DNA from: Bacteroides sp.
GTDB lineage: Bacteria; Bacteroidota; Bacteroidia; Bacteroidales; Bacteroidaceae
Assembly (NCBI GenBank): GCA_030151635.1
Contig: JASLDF010000165.1
Location: 1-36,947 of the forward strand
Direction: 5' to 3'
Length of the DNA stretch: 36,947 bases
Every line of letters starts with the position of its first letter. Within the stretch, counting starts at the first letter, position 1. Position numbers and translations under genes: made by a program. The notes under the pieces are model-generated. The model worked only from the letters and a program-made list of their open reading frames with translations, did no database searches and was not told the origin of the DNA. Below are positions 26,019 to 35,765 of this stretch, piece by piece.

Positions 26019-28499
26019 CTATTTGGCACTTTTTGTTGTCTTTGCCTTAGTCGTTGTTTTCTTGGCTGCAGTTGTTTTTGTTGCAGCTTTCTTTGTAGTC
26101 GCTTTCTTGGCAGTCGTCTTTTTAGCCGCTTTCACATCTTTCGTGGTTTTTGCAGCTTTTGCTTTCGTCTTACCCTTCTTCGCTTTTGTTTCAGACTTTG
26201 TTTTCTCTGTCTCAACAATATTTAAACAAGCTTCTAGTGTTAAATTCTCAGGCACTATATCTTTTGGTATTTTATAGTTCTTGCCACTATACGCAATATA
26301 AGGACCATAGCGACCATTTTTAACCTCTAGTTCTGGTTCTTCAGCAAATGATTTAATATGCTGTTTAGCTTCTTGTTCTCTTTTATCTTTAATCAATTGA
26401 ATTGATTCTTCTAAAGTGATTTCCATTGGGTCAAAGGTTTTAGGAACAGAAGTGTATTTCTTATTATGCAATACATAAGGACCAAATCTACCAACTCCAA
26501 TAACTACATCTAAATCTTCAAACTCTCCAACAGTTCGCGGTAGTTTAAATAAATCTAAAGCTTCTTCTAAGGTAATAGTTTCAATGGATTGGCCTTTTCT
26601 AAGACTAGAGAATTGAGGTTTCTCTTCATCCTCTGCACTACCAATTTGCGCAATTGGACCATAACGACCAATCTTTACAGAAAGCGGTTTACCAGATTTT
26701 GGATCTACACCCAAAAGTCTTTCACCAACCTTGTGCTCCATCTTAACAGCCAAAGTTTCTACCACAGCTGGGTGGAAGTTATTGTAGAAAACGTGCATTA
26801 TTTCAGTCCACTCTTTATGGCCCGTAGCAACCTCATCAAACTCTTTCTCAATATTTGCGGTAAAGTTAAAATCAAGAATGTTAGGGAAGAACTCTGTTAG
26901 GAAATCATTCACAACAATACCTACATCGGTAGGCATTAACTTACTACGCTCGCGCCCAACCATTTCTACCAATGCCTCATCTTTAATTTCATTCTCACGA
27001 AGAGAAAGAACATTATAGTTGCGTTCCGTACCCTCACGGTCTCCTTTTTCAACATATTGACGTTGTTGGATAGTAGAGATTGTAGGTGCGTAAGTAGAAG
27101 GTCTACCAATACCTAGCTCTTCCATCTTGCGAACTAAACTAGCTTCAGTATATCTAGCAGGGTGCTGAGTGAATCTTTCTGTTGCCAAGATACCTTGATA
27201 GTCCAATTCCTGGTGAAGTGTCATAGGAGGCAAAATCGCAGCCTCGTCTTGTTGTTCTAGATCTTCATCATCAAATGATTCTCTATATACATGCAAGAAC
27301 CCATCAAACTTAATAACTTCGCCGGTAGCCGTAAATTTCTCTTTAATACCATCAGCAGTAATCGATACCGTTGTTTTTTCAAGTTCTGCTGGAGACATTT
27401 GTGAAGCAATAGTACGTTTCCAGATTAAATCATACAGTCGAATCTCTTGAGAAGATCCCGAGATGGTTGCATTCTCCATGTAAGTAGGACGAATGGCCTC
27501 GTGGGCTTCTTGAGCACCTTTAGATTTAGTCGAGTAATTACGTGGTTTAGAGTATTGATCTCCCCACATGTCTATAATAGCACTCTTGCTGCCATCAATA
27601 GCAAAAGATGATAAGTTGACCGAGTCTGTACGCATATAGGTAATTAACCCAGATTCATACAAACGTTGAGCAACCATCATTGTTTGAGCTACTGTCATTC
27701 CAAGCTTACGAGCAGCTTCTTGTTGAAGAGTAGATGTCGTAAATGGAGCAGCAGGATTCTTTTTAACCGGTTTGGTTGTAATATCTTCAATTGAAAACTG
27801 AGCAGCTTTACAAGACTCTAAGAATTTTAAAGCATCAGCTTTTGTTTTCAAACGCTTAGTTAACTCCGCTTTCATCTCTGTAAATCCTCCATTTTCACCT
27901 GGAACTAAGAATACAGCAGTTACACGATAAGAAGGCGTTGATTCAAAATTTTGAACTTCACGTTCTCGTTCAACAATTAAACGAACAGCCACTGACTGCA
28001 CACGTCCAGCCGACAATGAAGGTTTTACTTTCTTCCACAACACTGGTGAAAGCTCAAAACCCACGATACGGTCTAAAATACGTCGTGCTTGTTGTGCATC
28101 AACCAAATTAATATCAATGTTACGAGGCTCCTCAATGGCTTTTAATATTGCAGTTTTCGTAATTTCATGGAAAACGATACGTCTTGATTTTTCTGCATCC
28201 AGACCTAGCACCTCAGACAAGTGCCAAGAGATAGCCTCTCCTTCCCTATCCTCATCCGAAGCAAGCCAAACAATATCTGCCTTTTTTGCTGCACTTTTAA
28301 GGTCGGCAACTAAACTCTTCTTATCTGCAGGAATTTCATATTCAGGTTTAAAGTCATTTTCAACATCTATACTAAACTCCTTCTTCTTCAAATCTCTAAT
28401 ATGGCCGTAGCTCGACATCACTTTGAAGTCTTTTCCTAAAAACTTCTCTATGGTCTTTGCTTTAGCAGGAGACTCAACTATCACTAGATTTTTCTGCAT
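26019..28499 (-). CDS. topA: DNA topoisomerase I with lysine-rich C-terminal tail
   Basis: This 826-residue type IA enzyme relaxes negative supercoils. A Toprim domain (LVIVESPAKAKTIEKFLG from residue 5, DEDREGEAISWHL) precedes the cleavage domain with catalytic Tyr288 in TYMRTDSVNLS. The C-terminus carries GRYGP/GRFGPYV/GRYGPYIAY repeats (toprim C-terminal repeats) rather than the CxxC zinc fingers of the E. coli enzyme. The last 60 or so residues are almost only Lys, Ala and Thr (KKTTAKKATTKKAATK-like), a histone H1-like basic tail expected to bind DNA. It is separated from the outer-membrane gene upstream by a terminator. Confidence 0.96.
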   Translation of the reverse strand: MQKNLVIVESPAKAKTIEKFLGKDFKVMSSYGHIRDLKKKEFSIDVENDFKPEYEIPADKKSLVADLKSAAKKADIVWLASDEDREGEAISWHLSEVLGLDAEKSRRIVFHEITKTAILKAIEEPRNIDINLVDAQQARRILDRIVGFELSPVLWKKVKPSLSAGRVQSVAVRLIVEREREVQNFESTPSYRVTAVFLVPGENGGFTEMKAELTKRLKTKADALKFLESCKAAQFSIEDITTKPVKKNPAAPFTTSTLQQEAARKLGMTVAQTMMVAQRLYESGLITYMRTDSVNLSSFAIDGSKSAIIDMWGDQYSKPRNYSTKSKGAQEAHEAIRPTYMENATISGSSQEIRLYDLIWKRTIASQMSPAELEKTTVSITADGIKEKFTATGEVIKFDGFLHVYRESFDDEDLEQQDEAAILPPMTLHQELDYQGILATERFTQHPARYTEASLVRKMEELGIGRPSTYAPTISTIQQRQYVEKGDREGTERNYNVLSLRENEIKDEALVEMVGRERSKLMPTDVGIVVNDFLTEFFPNILDFNFTANIEKEFDEVATGHKEWTEIMHVFYNNFHPAVVETLAVKMEHKVGERLLGVDPKSGKPLSVKIGRYGPIAQIGSAEDEEKPQFSSLRKGQSIETITLEEALDLFKLPRTVGEFEDLDVVIGVGRFGPYVLHNKKYTSVPKTFDPMEITLEESIQLIKDKREQEAKQHIKSFAEEPELEVKNGRYGPYIAYSGKNYKIPKDIVPENLTLEACLNIVETEKTKSETKAKKGKTKAKAAKTTKDVKAAKKTTAKKATTKKAATKTTAAKKTTTKAKTTKSAK

Positions 28500-28551
28500 A
28501 TTTCTCTATTATCAAATTGGTCCATTTTCGGCCCAATTATTTACATCTCTT

Positions 28552-28594
28552 AAATAAAAATATTCCTCCAAGTTGATAAACAACCAGAGGAATA
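28552..28594 (-). terminator. Terminator after the outer-membrane barrel gene
   Basis: Arms TATTCCTC/GAGGAATA (28561-28568, 28587-28594), with an inner GTTG/CAAC pairing, are followed on the minus strand by a T-rich run (28552-28560). This ends the TPR/barrel transcript before topA. Confidence 0.7.
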
Positions 28595-28603
28595 ATATCT
28601 GTC

Positions 28604-30277
28604 TTAAAATTTAAAACTTAATCCAGCTATAAAATTAGTGCCCTCTATTGGATAACCATAAAAATATTGGTACTTTTTATTAAATATGTTATCCATTTTA
28701 GCATAAACAGACAAATTTTTAACAAATTCATAGGTTGCATATGCACTTAACTTATTGATTGTACCTACAAAGAGTGCAGGATCAAGTTCTTTATTTTCTT
28801 CTCGCTTAACGTATTTATAGTTCAAACCTACTAATAAACCACGTATTGGCATTGTGCTAATATCAGTTTCTAACTCAAACTTAGGCTTAAATAAAATAGC
28901 TCCTGTATCTTCATTCTTGGCACTCCAATTGCGGTACACTCCAGATACAGAAACATCAAATAGTTTTTTGTATTTGTATTGCATCTTAGCACCCAAATAT
29001 CCATTCTTCGTATCGTCATTTCCAAATACAGTTACCGGGAAATCTTGGATATTAATCTCTTGGTATAAGTCATCTTTTAACTTTTGATATCCCACAAAAG
29101 CATTAAACCACAACCCTGCAACTGGAGAACCTTTGAATCCCAAAGTAGCATTTAAATGCTCATAAGCATCACGAATATTTGAGTCAATCATCGTATATGG
29201 TGAAAGCACTTCCATTCTACTAAAATCAGACTTTATACGTCCGCCCGTAGCTTTTGCATACAACATGTAGTCATTTGCCACTGTCAGTTCTGCCGACACA
29301 TCTGGAGAAACTAGAAAACTTTCACCATGTCCGAATCCCAGATCAATATGAGCTCCTAATCGGAATTTCCAATTCGCCAATGAAAGACCATAATAAGGAT
29401 TCATATCAAAGGTTGTACTATTCTTCATATCGCTTGTTGAGACAACACGATTGTACATATTTAAATCTAGACCAATGGCATTATCCTCATCAAGGTTTGT
29501 AATTAATTTAGCTGTTGTATTCAACGATGATTCTTTAAGCTTAGAATTTACAAAATCAAACTGACGTTGATAAATCATAAACTCACTCATCACATCATAT
29601 TTAATGAGTAGGTCATTGTCTGTTGATTTAACACCAACACCAAAGTTTCCTGCATTAAAGCGCTGCTTAGAAGCCATTGTCAACTCATCAACTCTAGGTA
29701 TAATTGTCTTATCAAAGTTGGCGAAGTTAAAGTTATTCACCTTATAACCAGCATTAAACTTTAAAACAGCCGCATCAAACTTATGCTCATATGCTAAACT
29801 TCCAAATGTTCTATAGTAGAATGAGTTCCATTTTTTATTTTGCTCATTATAATAATCATCTAATTTACCACTTAAGCCATACGAAGTAAAGTCGAAAGTC
29901 AAACGGTCTTGCGGAGTAATTAAATATGTATAATGTGCACGTGCATCTAAATTACCATGATTACCATAACCCAAACGGACATACCCTAGTTTAGGAAGTT
30001 TTTCCAATTCTGGGGCAACCATAGGATTTACTAAAGCAACCGAATAGGATTTAGGTTGAACAGGAGCAACATCATATTCCACCTTCTTAGGTGTTATGTT
30101 AGGCTCATCAACTTTGGGTAAAACATTCACCTTTGTTGTTCCTTGAATAATTGGATTATATTCTCGTTCAACAATAACTGTTCTATTTAGAGTCGTATCA
30201 TTCTTCGATATTTGTGCAGAAATCGAGCTAAACCCGATAAGTAAACTAGCACAAACTAGTGTCAATCTATATTTCAT
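28604..30277 (-). CDS. Outer-membrane beta-barrel protein, TonB-receptor-like C-terminus
   Basis: The 557-residue protein has a signal peptide (1-22, SISAQ), a Pro/Val-rich N-terminal segment (VNVLPKVDEPNITP), then alternating amphipathic strands typical of an outer-membrane barrel. The end, a MDNIFNKKYQYFYGYPIEG block closing in a terminal Phe, resembles the last strands of TonB-dependent receptors. The protein is shorter than a full receptor and I see no clear plug domain or TonB box. Its ATG overlaps the stop of the upstream TPR gene (ATGA), so the two are translated together and probably act together at the outer membrane. The substrate or role is not recognisable. Confidence 0.75.
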   Translation of the reverse strand: MKYRLTLVCASLLIGFSSISAQISKNDTTLNRTVIVEREYNPIIQGTTKVNVLPKVDEPNITPKKVEYDVAPVQPKSYSVALVNPMVAPELEKLPKLGYVRLGYGNHGNLDARAHYTYLITPQDRLTFDFTSYGLSGKLDDYYNEQNKKWNSFYYRTFGSLAYEHKFDAAVLKFNAGYKVNNFNFANFDKTIIPRVDELTMASKQRFNAGNFGVGVKSTDNDLLIKYDVMSEFMIYQRQFDFVNSKLKESSLNTTAKLITNLDEDNAIGLDLNMYNRVVSTSDMKNSTTFDMNPYYGLSLANWKFRLGAHIDLGFGHGESFLVSPDVSAELTVANDYMLYAKATGGRIKSDFSRMEVLSPYTMIDSNIRDAYEHLNATLGFKGSPVAGLWFNAFVGYQKLKDDLYQEINIQDFPVTVFGNDDTKNGYLGAKMQYKYKKLFDVSVSGVYRNWSAKNEDTGAILFKPKFELETDISTMPIRGLLVGLNYKYVKREENKELDPALFVGTINKLSAYATYEFVKNLSVYAKMDNIFNKKYQYFYGYPIEGTNFIAGLSFKF

Positions 30278-33200
30278 TCTTGTACTTCTGTTTTAAGTTT
30301 ATCTAAGCGAGAGTTAATCATTGGTACGATATCGTCGTTACCATCGTAGTTTTGTTGCAAGCTCAACAAGTATTGGCGAGCTTCTAAATCTCTACCTTGA
30401 GCCATATAAACATCCGATAGCAATACAAATCCACGTGCTAACCAATAAGCATGTGGCGTACTTTGCTCAATGAATTGCAAGATTTCTTTTTCTGATGCTG
30501 AATATTTCTTACCAATAAAGTAAATGTTTGCCACCAAGTATTTAGACTCTGCACCAAATACCGTACGGGTATCTTTACTAACAGTTTGCAAGTCGGTCAA
30601 TGCAACATCATATTTTTGTTTTGCATAATACGATTTACCCCTATAATAAAGTGCTTCGTTTTTAACTTCTGGAGTTAGCTTACTAATCTTCAACAAGTCT
30701 GTTGCTGCAGCAATCACTTCATCAACCTCTTTCAGATAAACAGCCGAGTGTAATCTACCCAATTGAGCATATTCCAGACGTTCGTTTGAAGTTGTTTTCT
30801 CAGCTAGTTTTTTAAACAAATCTAGCGACTTCACATAATCTTGTTTTGGATAAACAATTTCCGTTTGCATTACCAATGCCTCTTCATAGTAAGGGCTATC
30901 TGGGAATCTCAACAATTCATCTGTATGCGCTAACACCTTTTCATTATTTGATTTCTGTTTATTCAAAACTGATAGATAATAATGAGCATTTAAGCTAAAT
31001 GCACCATTAGGGTAGCTTGCAAGATAACGTTCGAAACTCATTTCCGCCTCCTCTTTCTGTCTACTCATGTATCGTTTTTCAGCAGCTATGTACGTTAAAG
31101 AGTCTTGCTCTGTTGGTTGTATACGAATACCTCCTGGAATGTTTGAAGTAAAACTTACATATTCATCTACACGATTTAAATCAACATAAATTGATTTCAA
31201 GTCTTTCAATGCCATCTTAGCCTCATCACTTCCTGGATAAGTAGTTAATACATTCTTATAGGCACGAATTGCTTCATTATAATTACCATCTTGATAATTT
31301 AACAAACCAATTTCTGCAGCAGCCTTTCTACTGTATTCATTAGAAGGAGCAGTTGTAATTAAACGATTAAAAGCTTTAATCGCATTATTATTTTGACGCA
31401 ATTGAACATACGATCTACCCTCTTCATATTGAGCTTGAGCAACATAAGGCGAGTTAGGATACTCAGAAACCAAACGATTAATCAAGCTAACCTTATCATT
31501 GTATTTTTTTTGAATTCCAGAAACCAGAGCCATTTGGTATAAAGAATAGTCGCCAATCGATTTATCTGTATTAATGGCACGAGAATAATTCCCCCTAGCC
31601 TCTATAAAAGCTCTTTTTTGCAAATAACTATCACCACGTCTATTAAACGCATCAGCTAAAGCCAAACGATTATCTCCACGTTCATGTTGAATGTAGGTAG
31701 AAAATAAAGATTCTGCCTCTTCATATCTTTTATCATTGAATGCGATATAACCCAAGTTGTAATAAGCCAAAGCAAAAGTCTCTCCTCCTCTTTCTGGAGT
31801 CAAAGACAAGTAATCTCTGTAATTTCTTGCAGCCTCTTGTGTATTATTCAATTTATAATACGACTCACCTCTCCAATAATGAGCATCCGCTTTTGTTTGT
31901 CTGTTGTACTGACCAAACATCAACGATTCAGAAAAATAATTAATTGCACCTCTGTAATCTTGATTGGCAAATAACTCCGTTCCCATTTGGAACAATATTT
32001 TTTGCTTAGCCTCTAGAATTCTTCTTGAAGGCTGAGATATTCTATTGATACTCTTCAATGCAGCATCATAACTACGAGTATTTAAATAAAGCTCTGCAAG
32101 ATAATCGCTCACCTTATCTGAATATCTAGAATTTGGATACTCTGCAAGAAAACGCTCAAACACATTTATAGACTCTCCAAAAGCAGAATAAGACGTTTCG
32201 TGGATGATTAAAGCATAATTATAAAGTGCTTTTTCTCGTACTTCAACATCGTGATTCATTGTCGCCGCTTGCTGGAATGCTAAACGAGCATTTGTTCGGT
32301 CTGCTTGGTTAAGATAAGAAAGCCCCAAGTGTAACAGTGCATTTTGGCTCAAAACATCATCACCATTAGCAGCATCACCAAAAGCCGAAATAGCTTTACT
32401 ATTGACACCTAACTTATAGTATGACATCCCCAACTTATACATAGCAGAACGACCTAATGTTTTGCCATTATTTACACAAACTTCAAAGTTCTTAATAGCA
32501 TCACCATATTGATTCATTGCAAAGTAAGACTCACCTAATATTCGGTTCATCTCTAGTGTCTGTGCTCCATAAGTATATCTCTTCAAATAAGATTCTGCAA
32601 CACGAATTGCTTGTTGATGATCTCCTTTAAAGTAATGACAAGAAGCAATATAATAAGGTACTAATGATGCGTACTTATCGTTATTTTCTAATTTAGAAAA
32701 ACCTTGAAGCGCCTCATCATATTTTCCCTCTTTGTAACGAATGTACGATACATAATATTGACAATCTACATCATACTTCTTGCTTCTGTATTGCAACAAT
32801 TCAAACCAAGTAGCTGCTTGAGCATTATTTCCTAGTTTCAAGTTTGAAATAGCATATCTATAAATATTATCTTCTTCCTCTTCAATAGCTAATTTCTCAA
32901 AATCTACCTCTCGATACAATGCTACAGCATTGGTGTAATCTTCATCGTAGAAATAGGCACTTGCTAATAAGGCATTTATAGAGTTTTTATGCGGTGTATC
33001 TGGGAAACGATTCAAATAAGAATGAAGTGATTGAACTCTGTCAGAGTCCTTCAATTTAAAGTTAGCTACAGCCAGCATGTATTCTGCCTCTTGAGCCAAC
33101 GACGCATCTCTTGTATTTTTCACAAAAGCCTCTAATGCAGGAATAGAAGCTGCGTAATTTTCTTTAATAAATAGTGTTTTCCCTTCTTCGTAGAAACGAT

Positions 33201-33294
33201 TCTCTCCTGTAATCTTTGTGCTTGTTTGTGCACCAGCTACAAGAGGGAAACTACAAAGTAAAGTACAAAACCCTCTTAGAAATTTCTTATTCAT
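30274..33294 (-). CDS. Large secreted tetratricopeptide-repeat protein
   Basis: The 1006-residue protein begins with a signal peptide (1-23, VAGAQ) and is otherwise almost entirely TPR helices from residue 30 to the end. Recognisable repeats include YKLGVNSKAISAFGDAAN, YNLGYIAFNDKRYEEAESLF and YRGKSYYAKQKYDVALTDLQ. Such arrays bind partner proteins. Being exported and coupled by a four-base overlap to the barrel gene, it probably works in the periplasm or at the inner face of the outer membrane, in the manner of BamD- or YbgF/CpoB-like TPR proteins. No enzyme motif is visible and the exact role is unknown. The upstream NUDIX gene is 55 bases away on the same strand. Confidence 0.85.
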   Translation of the reverse strand: MNKKFLRGFCTLLCSFPLVAGAQTSTKITGENRFYEEGKTLFIKENYAASIPALEAFVKNTRDASLAQEAEYMLAVANFKLKDSDRVQSLHSYLNRFPDTPHKNSINALLASAYFYDEDYTNAVALYREVDFEKLAIEEEEDNIYRYAISNLKLGNNAQAATWFELLQYRSKKYDVDCQYYVSYIRYKEGKYDEALQGFSKLENNDKYASLVPYYIASCHYFKGDHQQAIRVAESYLKRYTYGAQTLEMNRILGESYFAMNQYGDAIKNFEVCVNNGKTLGRSAMYKLGMSYYKLGVNSKAISAFGDAANGDDVLSQNALLHLGLSYLNQADRTNARLAFQQAATMNHDVEVREKALYNYALIIHETSYSAFGESINVFERFLAEYPNSRYSDKVSDYLAELYLNTRSYDAALKSINRISQPSRRILEAKQKILFQMGTELFANQDYRGAINYFSESLMFGQYNRQTKADAHYWRGESYYKLNNTQEAARNYRDYLSLTPERGGETFALAYYNLGYIAFNDKRYEEAESLFSTYIQHERGDNRLALADAFNRRGDSYLQKRAFIEARGNYSRAINTDKSIGDYSLYQMALVSGIQKKYNDKVSLINRLVSEYPNSPYVAQAQYEEGRSYVQLRQNNNAIKAFNRLITTAPSNEYSRKAAAEIGLLNYQDGNYNEAIRAYKNVLTTYPGSDEAKMALKDLKSIYVDLNRVDEYVSFTSNIPGGIRIQPTEQDSLTYIAAEKRYMSRQKEEAEMSFERYLASYPNGAFSLNAHYYLSVLNKQKSNNEKVLAHTDELLRFPDSPYYEEALVMQTEIVYPKQDYVKSLDLFKKLAEKTTSNERLEYAQLGRLHSAVYLKEVDEVIAAATDLLKISKLTPEVKNEALYYRGKSYYAKQKYDVALTDLQTVSKDTRTVFGAESKYLVANIYFIGKKYSASEKEILQFIEQSTPHAYWLARGFVLLSDVYMAQGRDLEARQYLLSLQQNYDGNDDIVPMINSRLDKLKTEVQE

Positions 33295-33349
33295 AAGTAT
33301 TATTTATAACCTAAATATTAGGATGTGTATGTTTAATAGAACAATTAAT

Positions 33350-33877
33350 TTACAAAATATTTTGTGATTTTAAAATGGTCAACCCTTTTTTTATAGATTG
33401 AAGACCAAAGTCATCTACAATTAAATCGTCGATATTCACAAAAAAAGATTCTGAAATATCGTCACGACCAATCGGATTATTCAAATCATTTACTTTACAA
33501 AGATAGAACAGGTCTAACGTATGAACTAAAAAACCACTATATAAATATAGATTAGGCAGTGAAAAAAGGTATTCTGCTTCATCTACATTAAGGTTTGTCT
33601 CCTCTTTTACCTCACGTATCACAGCTTGCTCGCCCGTTTCGTTCATATCAACAAAACCACCAGGTAAGTCTAGTGTCCCTTTTGCAGGATCGTTTGCTCT
33701 TCTACAAACAAGAATTTCTCTCTTCGGGTTCACAATAACAGCAACTGTTGCTGCTGATGGATTAAAATAGTAGGTAAAATTGCAAGCTAAACACTTCTTT
33801 GACTTCTCGTTATTAACTTTAAACTCTTTAGACCCACACTTTGGGCAATATTGAAATAACGCTAAAGGATGTTCCAT
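33350..33877 (-). CDS. NUDIX hydrolase with N-terminal zinc ribbon
   Basis: The 175-residue protein hydrolyses a nucleoside-diphosphate-linked substrate. An N-terminal zinc ribbon (Cys11, Cys14, Cys29, Cys32) precedes a Nudix box GFVDMNETGEQAVIREVKEE followed by TNL. This matches GX5EX7REUXEEXGU except for Asn in place of the last Gly. The metal-binding Glu residues remain. The ribbon-Nudix pairing is seen in NudC-type NAD pyrophosphatases and ADP-ribose pyrophosphatases, but the protein is shorter than NudC. The substrate is not predictable. Confidence 0.88.
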   Translation of the reverse strand: MEHPLALFQYCPKCGSKEFKVNNEKSKKCLACNFTYYFNPSAATVAVIVNPKREILVCRRANDPAKGTLDLPGGFVDMNETGEQAVIREVKEETNLNVDEAEYLFSLPNLYLYSGFLVHTLDLFYLCKVNDLNNPIGRDDISESFFVNIDDLIVDDFGLQSIKKGLTILKSQNIL

Positions 33878-33903
33878 ATTTAAAAATCTATATTTATGCT
33901 AGG

Positions 33904-33911
33904 CAAAAATA
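33904..33911 (-). promoter_or_regulatory. Candidate -7 box of the NUDIX gene
   Basis: The minus strand reads TATTTTTG (TAnnTTTG) 27 bases before the ATG. No -33 TTTG is evident at the normal spacing. Confidence 0.35.
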
Positions 33912-33999
33912 GTAAATTATACTAGAATGATTTACATTCGTAGAATAATATAACTAAAAGAGACTTACAACCTATAAACCAACAGCATACGCAACAACT

Positions 34000-34692
34000 A
34001 TGAAGCAACTCTTAAAAACTGTCGACACCCTATTAGACCTTTGTTTCCCTAGAATTTGCTTCTGCTGTAGCGATGTCATGGTTGATCAAGAGTCATATTT
34101 ATGCACAAACTGCTTGCTCAATGCTCCCTACATACGTAGGGAATTCATTGAAACTACAGAATCAATCTTTTGGGGTCTATTTCCAATTCAACATCTTGCC
34201 ATTTTGTGGTACTACAATAAAGGATCGGACTATGCACACCTTATTCACAGAGTCAAGTATGAAAATGAGAAGCAGCTGGGCTTCTATTTAGGAAAGCTCC
34301 TTGCCAATAAAGAGTTAGAAATGCTCCAAAATGCAAACATAGACTACCTCGTACCAGTGCCAATTCATTCACAAAAATTATCAAAGAGAGGATATAACCA
34401 AGCAGAGTGGATTGCCAAAGGAATTGCTCACATCCTAAATATCCCTATATGTACTGATGTGTTAATTAAAGAATCCCAGACCATTTCTCAAACCGAAAAG
34501 AGTGGATATGAGCGTCTCATGAACCCTCAAAAAAGTTTTAGCCTAGCAAGCCCAGAAAAACTGGAAGACAAACATATTCTTTTAATTGATGATGTTTTAA
34601 CCACAGGTGCCACTTTAATGGCATGTGCAGAAGAACTAATAAAGATCAAAGGCATAACCCTTTCTCTAGGAGCAATATTTGCCAGCAAATAA
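34000..34692 (+). CDS. comF: ComF-family phosphoribosyltransferase-like protein
   Basis: The 230-residue protein has an N-terminal four-Cys zinc ribbon (LCFPRICFCCSDV ... LCTNC) and a C-terminal phosphoribosyltransferase domain with LLIDDVLTTGAT (Asp197, Asp198). The middle block VPVPIHSQKLSKRGYNQAE is diagnostic for ComF. In competent bacteria ComF assists uptake or handling of transforming DNA; elsewhere its role is unsettled. It is monocistronic, divergent from the NUDIX gene, and ends before a shared terminator. A dprA homologue lies 14 kb away. Confidence 0.9.
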   Translation: MKQLLKTVDTLLDLCFPRICFCCSDVMVDQESYLCTNCLLNAPYIRREFIETTESIFWGLFPIQHLAILWYYNKGSDYAHLIHRVKYENEKQLGFYLGKLLANKELEMLQNANIDYLVPVPIHSQKLSKRGYNQAEWIAKGIAHILNIPICTDVLIKESQTISQTEKSGYERLMNPQKSFSLASPEKLEDKHILLIDDVLTTGATLMACAEELIKIKGITLSLGAIFASK

Positions 34693-34694
34693 AA

Positions 34695-34726
34695 ACAGGG
34701 TAACCACTTAATTGTAGCTACCCTGT
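34695..34726. terminator. Bidirectional terminator between comF and korB
   Basis: Arms ACAGGGTA/TACCCTGT (34695-34702, 34719-34726) enclose a 16-base loop between convergent genes, with an A-run on the comF side. Confidence 0.65.
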
Positions 34727-34749
34727 CTTACATAAAAAATCAGTTTAGT

Positions 34750-35763
34750 TTATTTCACCTCCCAAGTATTTCCACTCATCATTACATCAGTAATGCATCT
34801 TGCTTTTTTCTTGGTTTTAACTTCTTCAATTTGCTCATAAATACAGTCGTCATATGCCGGTGCATCTACATCACGGATTACACCGAATGCAACCGGTAAA
34901 TCTGTACCATCCATATATGCCAACTTCATTTGAAGTGTTTTATCAATACAATGTGCATCGTGCACCAACACATCTTTCAAGGTATAACCATCTTGACCAA
35001 CAGTTACAGCTTTCAAACCAAAGCCTTGTTGAACCAATCCGAACTCATTATTAGGTCCAAATAGCATCGGTTTACCTTGCTCAAGGAAGATTGCATTATT
35101 CGATCTGTTTTCTTTTGTAGCCACAAATGCTTGAGAGCCATTATTAAAAATAACACAATTTTGAAGCACTTCTACTACTGATGCCCCTTTATGTTTTGCA
35201 GATTTCAGTAACACATCTACAGATGTAGCACCATCAACATCAACACAACGAGCAAAGAATCTACCTCTAGCACCAAACACCAGTTCTGCAGGGCGGAATG
35301 GGTCTTCAATAGTACCATAAGGAGATGATTTAGATACAAAACCACGTGGTGAAGTAGGAGAATACTGTCCTTTTGTTAACCCATAAATACGGTTATTAAG
35401 CAATACAATATTAATATTTACATTTCTGCGGATAGCATGAATAAAGTGGTTACCACCAATCGCTAGCGCATCACCGTCACCAGATATTTGCCATACCGAC
35501 AAGTCTGGTTTTGCTACCTTCACACCTGTTGCGATTGCAGCTGCACGTCCATGAATAGTGTGAAAACCATAAGTACCCATGTAGTATGGAAGACGTGAAG
35601 AACAACCAATACCCGAAATTACAGCCGTTTTATGTGGAGGAATTCCAAGCTCTGCCATAGCTTTGTGCAAAGAATTTAACAACGCAAAGTCACCACATCC
35701 AGGACACCAACGCACTTTTTGTGGGTTTTTAAAATCCGCTGCTTTATATTTTAAGTCTGCCAT
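34750..35763 (-). CDS. korB: 2-oxoacid:ferredoxin oxidoreductase beta subunit
   Basis: The 337-residue subunit holds thiamine diphosphate and a [4Fe-4S] cluster. With KorA it oxidatively decarboxylates a 2-oxoacid, probably 2-oxoglutarate, to the acyl-CoA with reduction of ferredoxin, and can run in reverse. Cluster cysteines are Cys20 and Cys23 (WCPGCGDF), Cys54 (GIGCSS) and a later one in VLQNCVIF. The ThDP motif GDGDALAIGGNH and downstream LNNRIYGLTKGQ are present. It starts two bases after the korA stop. The substrate (2-oxoglutarate or another 2-oxoacid) is inferred from family resemblance. Confidence 0.92.
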   Translation of the reverse strand: MADLKYKAADFKNPQKVRWCPGCGDFALLNSLHKAMAELGIPPHKTAVISGIGCSSRLPYYMGTYGFHTIHGRAAAIATGVKVAKPDLSVWQISGDGDALAIGGNHFIHAIRRNVNINIVLLNNRIYGLTKGQYSPTSPRGFVSKSSPYGTIEDPFRPAELVFGARGRFFARCVDVDGATSVDVLLKSAKHKGASVVEVLQNCVIFNNGSQAFVATKENRSNNAIFLEQGKPMLFGPNNEFGLVQQGFGLKAVTVGQDGYTLKDVLVHDAHCIDKTLQMKLAYMDGTDLPVAFGVIRDVDAPAYDDCIYEQIEEVKTKKKARCITDVMMSGNTWEVK

Positions 35764-35765
35764 AA

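Noticed and set aside
26019..26210. Repeat-like DNA that could suggest a tandem repeat or CRISPR
   Set aside because: It is the coding sequence of the low-complexity basic TopA tail, with irregular units and no spacers.
26023..26277. Plus-strand ORF of about 84 residues, rich in Val/Ala/Phe, looking like a membrane protein
   Set aside because: It is the antisense of the Lys/Ala/Thr-rich TopA tail; Lys codons read backwards give Phe/Leu. No promoter or family resemblance.
33310..33322. CCTAA/TTAGG short palindrome before the TPR gene
   Set aside because: Five-base arms are too weak to support a call without comparison to other genomes.
33352..33365. Palindrome ACAAAATATTTTGT at the NUDIX stop codon
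   Set aside because: It encodes the last residues of the NUDIX protein, is AT-only apart from its ends, and lacks a U-tract; chance in AT-rich DNA is likely.
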